Positions 33,485-42,386 of a DNA stretch of 64,000 nt are shown in pieces. The stretch comes from Bacteroidota bacterium. Lineage in GTDB: Bacteria > Bacteroidota > Ignavibacteria > Kryptoniales > JAKASW01. Every line of letters begins with the position of its first letter. The first letter of the stretch is position 1. The stretch is from positions 1-64,000 of the forward strand of contig JAKAMG010000010.1 of assembly GCA_021812985.1 (NCBI GenBank), written 5' to 3'. The notes beneath the pieces were generated by a model. It did not search any database, was not told where the DNA came from, and was given only the letters and a program-made list of their open reading frames with translations. The position numbers and the translations under genes were made by a program.

Positions 33485-34138
33485 ATGAAATTCTTTATAG
33501 ACACCGCGAACCTCGACGAAATCAAGGAAGCCGCTGAGCTCGGCGTGCTCGATGGAGTCACAACCAATCCCAGCCTTGTGGCGAAAGAAAAATACGACAT
33601 CAGTTTCAAGGAGCTGATCGGGGAAATCTGCAAAATAGTTCCGGGTCCCGTCAGTGCGGAAGTCGTATCCACAGATGTCGAAGGGATGATGAAGGAGGCG
33701 CATGAGCTCGCAAAGATCGCCAAGAACGTAGTAATTAAGATACCGCTCATAAAGGACGGACTGAAAGCGGTAAAGCGTCTGAAGTCTGAGGGGATCAAGA
33801 CAAACGTGACCCTCTGCTTCTCGCCAAACCAGGCACTTCTCGCCGCAAAGGCGGGCGCTTCATTCATAAGCCCGTTCATCGGAAGACTCGATGACATAAG
33901 CACCGAAGGGATGGAATTGATCGAGCAAATCGTCACGATATACGGGAATTACGGCTTCGAAACCGAAGTGCTCGTCGCAAGCGTGAGGCACCCGATGCAT
34001 GTGGTACAGGCCGCGCTCCTCGGAGCCGACGTAGTTACGATGCCCTTCAAGGTAATAGACCAGCTCATCAAGCACCCCCTGACGGACATCGGTCTTCAGA
34101 AATTTCTCGACGATTGGAAAAAAGTGAACAGCAAATGA
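33485..34138 (+). CDS. tal: Fructose-6-phosphate aldolase / transaldolase (TalC-FSA family)
   Basis: A 217-residue TIM-barrel class I aldolase. The ATG at 33485 has GGAGG upstream and gives the standard family length; a TTG 15 bases earlier is not needed. Motifs: '[14 protein letters not shown]', 'DGVTTNPSL', 'VSAEV', '[12 protein letters not shown]' and '[20 protein letters not shown]', with the Schiff-base Lys expected in the 'VVIKIPL' strand. Members act as transaldolase in the pentose phosphate pathway or as fructose-6-phosphate aldolase; sequence reading does not decide. It overlaps gcvT by ATGA. Confidence 0.9.
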   Translation: MKFFIDTANLDEIKEAAELGVLDGVTTNPSLVAKEKYDISFKELIGEICKIVPGPVSAEVVSTDVEGMMKEAHELAKIAKNVVIKIPLIKDGLKAVKRLKSEGIKTNVTLCFSPNQALLAAKAGASFISPFIGRLDDISTEGMELIEQIVTIYGNYGFETEVLVASVRHPMHVVQAALLGADVVTMPFKVIDQLIKHPLTDIGLQKFLDDWKKVNSK

Positions 34139-35223
34139 AGAAGACCCCTTTCAACGAAATTCACAGGCAGCTCGGCGCCAAACTCGTAGAGTTCGCCGGC
34201 TTCGAGATGCCGGTACAGTATTCCGGCATAGTCCAGGAACACAAACAGGTCCGTCAGAGCGTCGGCGTGTTCGACGTCTCCCACATGGGCGAATTCTTCG
34301 TGAAGGGAAAAGACGCGGAAACGTTCCTTCAGAGAAACACGCTGAACGACGTCACGAAGTTGGCCCCGGGAAGGGCTCAATACACCGCACTTGTGAACGA
34401 AAAGGGCCTTCTTCTCGACGACCTCATAGTCTACAGGTTCGCGAACTCATATATGATAGTGGCGAACGCCTCGAACATCGATAAGGATTTCGCCGCTTTC
34501 TCTTCGAGGAGGAACGGGGACGTGTCGCTCGAGAACGCAAGCGACGAAACGGCGCTCCTGTCCGTCCAGGGACCGAACTCCGTAGCCACTCTGAAGAAAC
34601 TGACAGAGGTCGATCTGTCCGCGATACCGTACTACCACTTCGTCGAAGGAAAAATTTCCGGCATGGATGCGATCATTTCGAGAACGGGTTACACGGGAGA
34701 AGTTGGGTTCGAGATATTTTTCAAGGCCGACGGCGATAAATGCGGAAAGATGTGGAATTCGATATTCGACGCCGGAAAGGAATTCGGCATACTCCCAATC
34801 GGGCTCGGCGCGAGAGACACTCTCAGGCTCGAGATGGGCTATTGCCTCTACGGAAACGACATCGACGAGACGACCAACCCGATCGAGGCGGGACTTGGCT
34901 GGATCACGAAGGTGGACAAGGGTGAGTTCGTCGGGAAAAACGCGATAGTGAAGGCGAAGGAAAACCTAACGCGGAAACTCGTCGGCTTCGTCATGGATGA
35001 AAACGCGATACCCCGCCACGGCTATTCCATTTACAACCAGGCCGGAGAGAAAGCGGGTGTCGTGACGAGCGGGACATTCTCACCGACACTCGAGACAGGT
35101 CTCGGGATGGGTTACGTGGAAACCTCCGCCGCCGCCGTAAACAATCAGATATTTGTGGACATTCGCGGGAAGCGGGCACGCGCCCATGTCGTAAAGCTTC
35201 CGTTCGTCGCGAAGAAGAATTGA
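34135..35223 (+). CDS. gcvT: Glycine cleavage system T protein (aminomethyltransferase)
   Basis: A 362-residue enzyme that transfers the methylene unit from the lipoyl H protein to tetrahydrofolate and releases ammonia. '[20 protein letters not shown]', '[11 protein letters not shown]', '[14 protein letters not shown]', '[20 protein letters not shown]' and '[20 protein letters not shown]' are diagnostic. The start is the ATG overlapping the tal stop (ATGA); a TTG 21 bases earlier would lie inside tal. gcvH and gcvP are not in the window. Confidence 0.95.
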   Translation: MKKTPFNEIHRQLGAKLVEFAGFEMPVQYSGIVQEHKQVRQSVGVFDVSHMGEFFVKGKDAETFLQRNTLNDVTKLAPGRAQYTALVNEKGLLLDDLIVYRFANSYMIVANASNIDKDFAAFSSRRNGDVSLENASDETALLSVQGPNSVATLKKLTEVDLSAIPYYHFVEGKISGMDAIISRTGYTGEVGFEIFFKADGDKCGKMWNSIFDAGKEFGILPIGLGARDTLRLEMGYCLYGNDIDETTNPIEAGLGWITKVDKGEFVGKNAIVKAKENLTRKLVGFVMDENAIPRHGYSIYNQAGEKAGVVTSGTFSPTLETGLGMGYVETSAAAVNNQIFVDIRGKRARAHVVKLPFVAKKN

Positions 35224-35231
35224 GAGAATAG

Positions 35232-35990
35232 ATGAAGATTGAAGTTTTCTTTTCGCCCGCGGGGGTGGACGAGCTCAGTATGCGCGGCCGCAACGTGGTC
35301 ATAATTGATGTCCTCCGGGCGACAAGCACCATCTGCACCGCTCTTCGCAACGGTGCCCGGGAAATTATTCCTACAGCAGACATAGAGAACGCTACAAAGA
35401 TAGCTGCAAACCTAAGCGGCGCTTCGAGACTCCTCGGAGGCGAGCGACAGGGGAAAAAGATTGACGGTTTTGATCTCGGCAATTCCCCTTCCGAATACGC
35501 CCCCGAAAGAGTTTCCGGAAAGACGATAATATTCACGACGACGAACGGCGCGGGCGCCATCTACAAATGCAGATACGCCTCGACCGCACTCATCGGCAGC
35601 TTCTTGAACATGTCCGCCATAGTCAACGCCATCGTGGAGATAGGCGGCACGTGGACGATACTCTGTTCAGGGAGGCAGGGAGCTTTTTCCGTGGAGGACG
35701 CCACTTGCGCCGGAATGATCATTTCACAGGTCCAGGCATTGACGGACGTCGACACTGAAGATGCAGGCCTGACCGCTGTCATCCTTTACAAGAATTACAA
35801 GAGAAGCATTCTTGGAATGATGAAAAAGTCGATGCACGGAAAGTACCTCATGTCTATCGGGTTCGGCGACGACCTCGCCCTCTGCTCGTCTGTCGACAGC
35901 GTCCCTGTCGTGCCCGCAGTCAACGGCGTTGAAGTAAAGCTGCGGCAGCCCGCGACCGAAACCGCGTCAAAACCGGAACAACCAAGTTAG
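35232..35990 (+). CDS. comB: 2-phosphosulfolactate phosphatase family protein
   Basis: A 252-residue ComB-family phosphatase. Motifs: 'VVIIDVLRATSTICTAL', 'LLGGERQGKKIDGFDLGNSP', 'TTTNGAGAI', 'LCSGRQGAFSVEDATCAGMI'. In methanogens ComB acts in coenzyme M synthesis; in bacteria the same family is widespread and its substrate is often unclear. It sits eight bases after gcvT and six before ftsK, so it belongs to the same transcript. Confidence 0.88.
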   Translation: MKIEVFFSPAGVDELSMRGRNVVIIDVLRATSTICTALRNGAREIIPTADIENATKIAANLSGASRLLGGERQGKKIDGFDLGNSPSEYAPERVSGKTIIFTTTNGAGAIYKCRYASTALIGSFLNMSAIVNAIVEIGGTWTILCSGRQGAFSVEDATCAGMIISQVQALTDVDTEDAGLTAVILYKNYKRSILGMMKKSMHGKYLMSIGFGDDLALCSSVDSVPVVPAVNGVEVKLRQPATETASKPEQPS

Positions 35991-35996
35991 AGGCAA

Positions 35997-38504
35997 ATGG
36001 CCGAAGAAAAAGAGACTCAGGAGAAAAACGGCAAGAAGAAAAAGCAGCAGAAGAAATCACTTCGGACCGAAGTGGTCAACTTCTCGCTCATCATTGTTTC
36101 CATACTCGTCGGCCTGAGCATACTTTCATTCTCGCCTGCCGATGACGCCAGATCGGAAATCGGTTTCTTCGATACGTTCAAGCTCCTTCTCGGAGATGAA
36201 AGCGTAAGGTCAAAAGCCGACACCATTCACAACTGGCTTGGCATATTCGGTGCCTACATTGCCAACTTCTTCGTAAACTCTACCCTCGGATATTTCTCCA
36301 TAGCCTTTCCGATAATCCTCCTCCTCTTCAGCTGGACGGCACTGCTGAAAAGAGAGTATTCGAAGACCGCGAGAGCCAGCACGATGATCCTCCTCTACGC
36401 CCTGATGATTTCCGTATTCTCAGGTTACCTGAAGACTTTGTTCGGGACTGATCAGTACGGAAAGGAGTGGTACGGAGTGATAGGGCAGTTTGTGTCGCTA
36501 GCCCTCGTCAGAGCATTCGGCGCGGTCGGCGGAGGAGGGGTAATCTTCATACTGATTTTCGCCCTCATCGTTTTCACGCTGAAAATCTCGCCCCGCGAGC
36601 TTTTGGACATGCTCAGTTCCGGGGCTGAATGGCTTCTCGGCTACCTGAAGGGCCTCCTGTCATCTGTAGCGGGAGCAGGCAGGAAGGACGCCGGAGACGT
36701 GAAGATAGTCAAGCCTCAGGCCGAAAAGGGGACCGTTTCAAAGGGAGAAGCCGCTCCGGTGAAGATTGTGCGGGAGGATGCGAAGCCAAAACAGGATACG
36801 AGCCTGATAGACGAGGCAAAAGAACTTGTCAAGCGTGCCCTGCCGAAGCAGGAACTCCCTGAAGACGAGGACCAAGAACTGGAAGGCGAGCCCGAGAGTG
36901 AAGAGGAGGCCGGGGTCGAAGGGGAAGAAGAAATTAAACGTCGCCCCGCGGCGCCCAGGATGCCGGCAGGAATGCGCGCGTCCGGCGAAACTTTCGATAC
37001 AGAGAATGTCGACGAGGACATAGACTACAACTTTCCCCCTCAGGATCTCCTCGACGTACCGGTGGAGGTCGACAAAATTTCGGACGAAGAACTCCGGGCA
37101 AACGCGGACCTTCTCCGCTCAAAGCTGGAAGTGTTCGACATTCAGATTGAGAGCGTCAGCGTGATACCCGGTCCGGTAGTGACATTGTATGAGCTCGTCC
37201 CGGCGCAGGGGGTCAAGATCAGCCGCATTACGAGTTTGGCAGACGACCTCGCACTGGCCCTCCAGGCACGCGGTATAAGAATAATAGCCCCGATCCCCGG
37301 CAAGGGGGCTGTTGGCGTCGAGATTCCGAACAAGAAGCCTCAGATGGTTAAGTTCAGGAGTATAGTCGCTTCTCCCAAGTTCAAGGACATCAGATTCAAC
37401 CTCCCGCTCGCCATGGGAAAGACGACCACCGGCGAAGTGGTAGTAGATGACCTCTCGAAGATGCCGCATCTGCTCATCGCAGGCGCGACGGGATCCGGAA
37501 AGAGCGTCGGAATCAACACGATCATGATGAGCATGATCTACAAGCTTCACCCGAAGGATATCAAGTTCCTTATCATCGACCCGAAGAAGATCGAGCTCTC
37601 GCTCTACAGGAGCCTGAAGAACCATTTCCTCGCCGTCACGCCGGACGTTGACGAAGAGATTATAACGGAGTCAAGCAACGCGGTGCTCGCACTAAAGGCG
37701 GCCGAGGCCGAAATGGACAAGCGCTATGGAATTCTTGCAAAGGCCGGCGTCAGAAACATTCAGGATTACAACAAGAAGCTCGAGGAAGGAAAGCTCAAGG
37801 ACACAGACGAGATCAGGTTCACGAGACTTCCATACATAGTGGTATTCGTTGACGAGCTCGCAGACCTGATGCTGACGGCCGCACGAGAAGTGGAAGACCC
37901 GATAACGCGCCTCGCCCAGCTGGCGCGTGCGATCGGCATACACCTCGTGCTGGCCACACAGCGCCCATCTGTCGACGTCATCACGGGACTTATCAAGGCG
38001 AACTTCCCCGCCCGAATTGCCTATCAGGTCGCCTCACGCATCGATTCGAGGACCATACTCGACCAGAACGGCGCGGAACAACTCCTCGGAAACGGCGATA
38101 TGCTCTACCTCGCCGCCGGGAGCTCAAAGCCCGAGAGAATACAGAATTCGTTCCTCTCAACCGAAGAGGTCGAGAAGGTCGTGGACTACATCTCCAAACA
38201 GCAGGGCTTCTCAAAACCATACCAGCTTCCTTCTATCCTGAACAGGAAGAAGGGGGGCGGAGGACTAGCCGCCGAGTTCGACGAGATGTTCGAAGAGGCC
38301 GCCATTCTTGTCGTAAGGCATCAGCAGGCCTCGACGTCCTTCCTGCAGAGAAGGCTTAAGCTCGGATACGGAAGAGCCGCCCGTGTAATCGACGAGCTCG
38401 AGTCAGCCGGCGTCATCGGCCCGTTCGAAGGGAGCAAGGGGAGAGAAGTTCTTCTCGAAAGCGAGGAGGCCCTCAACGACAAGCTCCGCGAACTCGGGAT
38501 GTGA
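35997..38504 (+). CDS. ftsK: DNA translocase FtsK/SpoIIIE
   Basis: An 835-residue septal DNA pump. N-terminal four-helix membrane anchor (about residues 25-200), an acidic low-complexity linker (about 215-340) and a RecA-like motor with Walker A 'GATGSGKSVG' at about 496-505 and Walker B 'YIVVFVDELADLM'. 'RLAQLARAIGIHLVLATQRP' follows. The C-terminal winged-helix gamma domain ('LVVRHQQASTSFLQRRL', 'YGRAARVIDELESAGVIGP') should read KOPS-type sequences and activate XerCD at dif. The linker is shorter than in E. coli FtsK, like the SpoIIIE size class. Confidence 0.96.
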   Translation: MAEEKETQEKNGKKKKQQKKSLRTEVVNFSLIIVSILVGLSILSFSPADDARSEIGFFDTFKLLLGDESVRSKADTIHNWLGIFGAYIANFFVNSTLGYFSIAFPIILLLFSWTALLKREYSKTARASTMILLYALMISVFSGYLKTLFGTDQYGKEWYGVIGQFVSLALVRAFGAVGGGGVIFILIFALIVFTLKISPRELLDMLSSGAEWLLGYLKGLLSSVAGAGRKDAGDVKIVKPQAEKGTVSKGEAAPVKIVREDAKPKQDTSLIDEAKELVKRALPKQELPEDEDQELEGEPESEEEAGVEGEEEIKRRPAAPRMPAGMRASGETFDTENVDEDIDYNFPPQDLLDVPVEVDKISDEELRANADLLRSKLEVFDIQIESVSVIPGPVVTLYELVPAQGVKISRITSLADDLALALQARGIRIIAPIPGKGAVGVEIPNKKPQMVKFRSIVASPKFKDIRFNLPLAMGKTTTGEVVVDDLSKMPHLLIAGATGSGKSVGINTIMMSMIYKLHPKDIKFLIIDPKKIELSLYRSLKNHFLAVTPDVDEEIITESSNAVLALKAAEAEMDKRYGILAKAGVRNIQDYNKKLEEGKLKDTDEIRFTRLPYIVVFVDELADLMLTAAREVEDPITRLAQLARAIGIHLVLATQRPSVDVITGLIKANFPARIAYQVASRIDSRTILDQNGAEQLLGNGDMLYLAAGSSKPERIQNSFLSTEEVEKVVDYISKQQGFSKPYQLPSILNRKKGGGGLAAEFDEMFEEAAILVVRHQQASTSFLQRRLKLGYGRAARVIDELESAGVIGPFEGSKGREVLLESEEALNDKLRELGM

Positions 38505-38661
38505 GCCGGCCAACTAAGCCGACAATCATCTCTCCAATCCGAACCGATGAGACGACCTGTTTCATGTGGACAGCATCTTTGATGGAACAGAGACAGCCGC
38601 TGTCAGCAGTTGCTAGCTTGAATGTTTTTGCCATGAACAGTATAGTTCGAAAAAGCCCAAT

Positions 38662-39303
38662 ATGAGAAAATTCCTGACGTTTTTAACTGTCGTTGCGGCG
38701 ACAGCCCTCCCCGCCCTCGCCGGCACCCCGACCGCGGGGGAAATCGTAAAGCACATACAGGACAAGTACAGCCGAACCGACGATGCCACGATAAGTTTTA
38801 CACAGACGGTCGTCTTCCCTCTCTCAAAGATCTCGAAGACCACGCGGGGAACCCTTCTTTTAAAGAAGGGGAACAAGTACAGGATAAACACCGACGACAA
38901 GACGATGGTCACCGACGGAAAGACATCCTGGGTATACCTTCCCGGTTCACAGCAGGTCCTGATCGACAAATTCCGCGACGACAAGAACACAGTCACCCCC
39001 GACAAGTTTCTTCTCAGCGTTCCGTCTGATTATTTCGCGGTGCTCCTATCCACGAAAGAGACAGCCGACGGTGACGAGTACACTCTGAGGCTTACGCCGA
39101 AAAGCGACGACTCGTTCATACGCTCGATCAGGATAGTCATAGACAGCAGCTGGGCTGTGAAGAGCGCGGAGGTGTCGGACATGAACGATACTAAATACAC
39201 ATACACCGTTGAGAGCCTGAAGATAAACACAGGGCTCCCCGACTCCGATTTCGAGTTCATCCCCCCAAAAGGCGCGCAGGTCGTCGACCTTCGCCAGCAC
39301 TGA
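38662..39303 (+). CDS. lolA: LolA-like outer-membrane lipoprotein carrier
   Basis: A 213-residue periplasmic protein: signal peptide (about 1-20, ending ALA-G), then the LolA pattern 'GEIVKHIQDKYSRTDDATIS', 'FTQTVVFPLSK', 'TRGTLLLKKGNKYRI', 'KTSWVYLPGSQQVLI' and 'FEFIPPKGAQVVDL'. Family members ferry lipoproteins to the outer membrane, which fits the lipoprotein mannanase in this genome. No clear ribosome-binding site before the ATG. The 157 bases upstream hold only a weak GACAGC/GCTGTC hairpin near 38590. Confidence 0.88.
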   Translation: MRKFLTFLTVVAATALPALAGTPTAGEIVKHIQDKYSRTDDATISFTQTVVFPLSKISKTTRGTLLLKKGNKYRINTDDKTMVTDGKTSWVYLPGSQQVLIDKFRDDKNTVTPDKFLLSVPSDYFAVLLSTKETADGDEYTLRLTPKSDDSFIRSIRIVIDSSWAVKSAEVSDMNDTKYTYTVESLKINTGLPDSDFEFIPPKGAQVVDLRQH

Positions 39304-39345
39304 CGGGCAAATCATAAAATTGAAGAAGCGAATCTCGGAAGGCTC

Positions 39346-40380
39346 TTGAAGAAGAAGGACATTGCGCGGACCCTTGTCGGGATACTGATTGCGGCCTTCT
39401 TCGTGTTCTTCGCCTTCAAGGGGATAGCCTTCCACGCCCTTCTGCGCGACGCTCTCCGCGCCAACTACTACGTACTTCTCGCCACCGTGGCGGTGGTACT
39501 CCTCAGCCACGTTGTTCGGGCCATGCGCTGGCGGGTCATCCTCCAGGAGCTCAAGGAGGACGTCTCCCTCGTCGACACATGGGGGAGCATAATGGTCGGC
39601 TATCTCTTCAACAACTTTGTCCCCCGGCTCGGAGAAATCGTGCGCGCCTACGCCACCGGCAGGCTTGAGGACATAAGCGTCAGCGGCGTGCTCGGCACGA
39701 TAGTTCTCGAAAGACTCTTCGACATGCTTTCCGCCGGCATCCTCTTCGGGCTCGCGCTCTTCATGTATCACGGCAATTTCATCGAGTCGTTCCCGTACCT
39801 GCGTCTCGCCGGAGTAATCATGGTCGGCGGCTCGCTCGCGGTCGGGACGGTGCTCTACGTCGCTTCGGTATCAGAGAAGTTCCAGAGGACATTGATGAGA
39901 ATCATCGCTGCCGTCCTTCCAAAGAAACTTGCCGGCAAAGCGGAATCGGTAATACTCTCTTTCCTGACATCGTTCAAGCTCCTGCGGTCTGGGAAGCGGC
40001 TCGCTCTCGCCTCGCTCTACACGGCAATCATCTGGGTCGTGTACGTTTACACACTGTACATTCCTTTCTTCGCCTTCGGATTCGGCGCGAGGCTCCATCT
40101 GACTTTCTACGATGCGTTCCTTCTGATACTCGTCACGAGCATAGCGTGGTCTGTCCCGAGCCCCGGAGGGGCGGGCGTGTACCACCTCTTCGTGTCGCAG
40201 GCCCTGATGGCTATATCTGGAGTGCCGAAAGACGAGGCGCTTGCCTACGCGACCCTCACCCACCTCTTCGGGTACATTGCCATAACTGTCGTTGGCGGTA
40301 TCTTCGCGATCATATTTACCCGAAAGTTGAAATCGAGATCGCTCGGTAAACTCGTGGAGCAGGATACTCCAAGGGAGTGA
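39346..40380 (+). CDS. Flippase-like integral membrane protein (LPG_synthase_TM / UPF0104 type)
   Basis: A 344-residue protein with about eight membrane segments. 'LLSHVVRAMRWRVILQELK', 'VGYLFNNFVPRLGEIVRAYA', 'VLGTIVLERLFDMLSAGILF' and 'SIAWSVPSPGGAGVYHLFVS' are conserved blocks of the lysylphosphatidylglycerol synthase transmembrane family. Such proteins may flip lipids or glycolipids; no aminoacyltransferase domain is present, so it is not a full MprF. The start is TTG at 39346 with GGAAGG just upstream, 42 bases after lolA. Confidence 0.8.
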   Translation: MKKKDIARTLVGILIAAFFVFFAFKGIAFHALLRDALRANYYVLLATVAVVLLSHVVRAMRWRVILQELKEDVSLVDTWGSIMVGYLFNNFVPRLGEIVRAYATGRLEDISVSGVLGTIVLERLFDMLSAGILFGLALFMYHGNFIESFPYLRLAGVIMVGGSLAVGTVLYVASVSEKFQRTLMRIIAAVLPKKLAGKAESVILSFLTSFKLLRSGKRLALASLYTAIIWVVYVYTLYIPFFAFGFGARLHLTFYDAFLLILVTSIAWSVPSPGGAGVYHLFVSQALMAISGVPKDEALAYATLTHLFGYIAITVVGGIFAIIFTRKLKSRSLGKLVEQDTPRE

Positions 40381-40491
40381 AGCGCTTCGACGCGCATGGA
40401 CTATCCGGCGGGCTTTAAATATACGGCCTCGATTCGAAGGGAACGACCGAATCCAGGAAAATGCTCCTCGCGAAATACTACTAAGTGACGT

Positions 40492-41181
40492 CTATTTCTC
40501 GATTACGAGAACGAGGTAAGCCGCCCTGTCGAGGAGCTTGTTCGCCGTCCAATCAAGTGCCCGCCAGACTCCGAGTGGAAGTTTGTTCAGGATCGGATAA
40601 ATCCTCATAATGGCGAAGAGTTTACTCCCGAGCAGATACGTCCGCTTCCTTCCGCCTGCGAACAGGGCCGAGAGCTTGTCGGAGTCGAATGAGTGGAGGT
40701 GGGAATTCCAGGGAGTGAGTTTATTGCAGTGGATGCAGAGAGTATATCTGATCTTCTCTTTGTAAGGGGTGGTTATGACAGCCGTACCGCCCGGCTTGAG
40801 CACCCTAAGCACCTCAGCGGCGGCCGTCTCAGGGTCGTTGAGGTGTTCAAATATCTCTGAAGCTATCACGAAACTAACCGACTCATCCTTGAGCGATAAT
40901 CGATGCGCATCTGACAAAACAGCTGATGCCTCATCGGAGACGAGATTCTGAAGGTTCTTTCTGGACAGGTCCATGAAGATCATGCGTTCGTGCGGGATGA
41001 CTGTCGTCCACCCTCCTCCGCTTCCTATATCGACAACTTCCTTCTGTTCTCCGGCAAGCTTCACCACAAACTTTCTGAAAAGAACGTCGAAGGCCGAGGC
41101 GTGCCTGTCTTCGTTGCTGAAATAATCGAACTCATTACCATCGGTTTCGTAGTGTGCGACATAATCTTCGCAACGGTTCAT
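40492..41181 (-). CDS. Class I SAM-dependent methyltransferase
   Basis: A 229-residue Methyltransf_11-type enzyme. SAM-binding motif I 'VVDIGSGGGWTTVI', acidic loop 'IFMDLSRKNLQNL', 'SDAHRLSLKDESVSFVIASE' and 'VLRVLKPGGTAVITTPYKEK' are in order. AGGGGA lies before the ATG at 41181; an in-frame ATG 15 bases earlier is less well placed. A 'CIHCNKLTPWNSHLHSF' stretch in the C-terminal half is typical of methyltransferases in polysaccharide or lipid modification clusters. Substrate unknown. The FemAB-like gene lies 83 bases upstream on the same strand. Confidence 0.8.
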   Translation of the reverse strand: MNRCEDYVAHYETDGNEFDYFSNEDRHASAFDVLFRKFVVKLAGEQKEVVDIGSGGGWTTVIPHERMIFMDLSRKNLQNLVSDEASAVLSDAHRLSLKDESVSFVIASEIFEHLNDPETAAAEVLRVLKPGGTAVITTPYKEKIRYTLCIHCNKLTPWNSHLHSFDSDKLSALFAGGRKRTYLLGSKLFAIMRIYPILNKLPLGVWRALDWTANKLLDRAAYLVLVIEK

Positions 41182-41264
41182 TCTATCCCCTGCCAATCTC
41201 GCGTGTAAGCATAGACTATTTCCATTCCTTTGCCTTTACCGGGCTGTGAGGTGCTGAATTTCAT

Positions 41265-42080
41265 TCAGACCGGCCCTTTGTGCTCTCGGGATGCGACTCG
41301 CGCTCCCACATGCGTCGGGGCGGTTTCAGAAGTCACTGTGAGTACTGAGAAAGGCCTGAAACCTACCCTGTATTTGAAACCGGACAACGTGTCGTGCTCT
41401 CTGTCTTCCATCATCAGATAGTTAATGTAGTCAATCCCGTTCTTCATCCCATGCCGGACAGACGCAGCGACGAGGCCGTTCATGACGCCCGTATTCAAGT
41501 ATTCCTTATGCCCGAGTATCCGGTTCACAAAGGCGAAATTGCCACAGACATACATCTCAACATAGGCGACAAGCTTATGGCCGACGAACCCGCCGATGTG
41601 CAGGATACCGTACGTCGACCTCTCCGCCGGATCCACGCGCTCGGGATAATTTCTGTAACCTGCAGTCATTCGGTGTCCCTGCCTTGTCTCCGACGACCGA
41701 TTGATCTCGTAAATGTCATCAAGTCTTTCGTTCCAATCGAATTCCCTGAAAACAACGCCCGATCTCTCGGCCTTCCTTATCATGTTTCTTGTCTTTGGAC
41801 CTACGTCATCGAGATACTGTTCGTAGTTCGATGGGACCCTTATGATGGCCGCTTCTCGCAAGTGGACTTGCGTCCCATCGACTGATACAGTCCCGGCGAA
41901 TGTGTCGTCGAGATAACCTCGAAGAAGTGACGCCTGCGCGGGATTGCCGCAAACCGGCGACACAACGCGCCCCGTTCGGATATTTTCCGAGTGGAGGACG
42001 GCATAGCGTCCTTCATATTTTCTTCTCAACAGGAATCTTGAAATGCCCTTCGGGGCCAGTTTCCTGATCAGCTTCTTCAA
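41265..42080 (-). CDS. FemAB/GNAT-like acyltransferase
   Basis: About 271 residues from a TTG at 42080 with GGAAG five bases upstream; the open frame continues to an ATG at 42158 without a ribosome-binding site. 'YLDDVGPKTRNMIRKAERSG' and 'VFREFDWNERLDDIYEINRS' resemble the FemAB/GNAT fold used for aminoacyl or acyl transfer, followed by 'GILHIGGFVGHKLVAYVEMY' and 'FRVGFRP'-like end ('FKYRVGFRPFSVLTV'). Such proteins often modify cell-wall or exopolysaccharide groups. Substrate unknown. Forms a minus-strand pair with the methyltransferase. Confidence 0.65.
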   Translation of the reverse strand: MKKLIRKLAPKGISRFLLRRKYEGRYAVLHSENIRTGRVVSPVCGNPAQASLLRGYLDDTFAGTVSVDGTQVHLREAAIIRVPSNYEQYLDDVGPKTRNMIRKAERSGVVFREFDWNERLDDIYEINRSSETRQGHRMTAGYRNYPERVDPAERSTYGILHIGGFVGHKLVAYVEMYVCGNFAFVNRILGHKEYLNTGVMNGLVAASVRHGMKNGIDYINYLMMEDREHDTLSGFKYRVGFRPFSVLTVTSETAPTHVGARVASREHKGPV

Positions 42081-42216
42081 AAGACTTCCTTTCCTAGCCA
42101 GAGAGAATTCATTCGGACAGGGCTGAAAAAATATAACAGCGCGTAAAAAGATTAACAATCGGTTAGTGATTCGCGGTCAACATGCCTCGCAGGCTTGACT
42201 TTTCCTGACCACGTTA

Positions 42217-42236
42217 GTAAACTCACTTAAGTTTAC
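42217..42236. promoter_or_regulatory. Operator-like inverted repeat between divergent genes
   Basis: GTAAACT and AGTTTAC, perfect 7-bp arms with a CACTTA spacer, lie in the 306-base gap between the FemAB-like gene (leftward) and the radical-SAM gene (rightward). No T run follows, so a protein-binding site is more likely than a terminator. No regulator gene is adjacent. Confidence 0.4.
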
Positions 42237-42386
42237 CGAATATACTTCGGCTTACATATATACACGGTTTCAGATCGGGGATTCAACAGCACTTTTTCCA
42301 TATAAATGTGGAGGCAGCAGGCGCGGCGCCTGACTCCGCCGGTGTCCTTTTCGGTTACGCGTCGAATCATTCGAAAGGAGATAAAT

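Noticed and set aside
39046..39771. 241-codon antisense frame across lolA and the flippase-like gene
   Set aside because: Acidic, His-rich, motif-free translation, opposite two well-supported genes.
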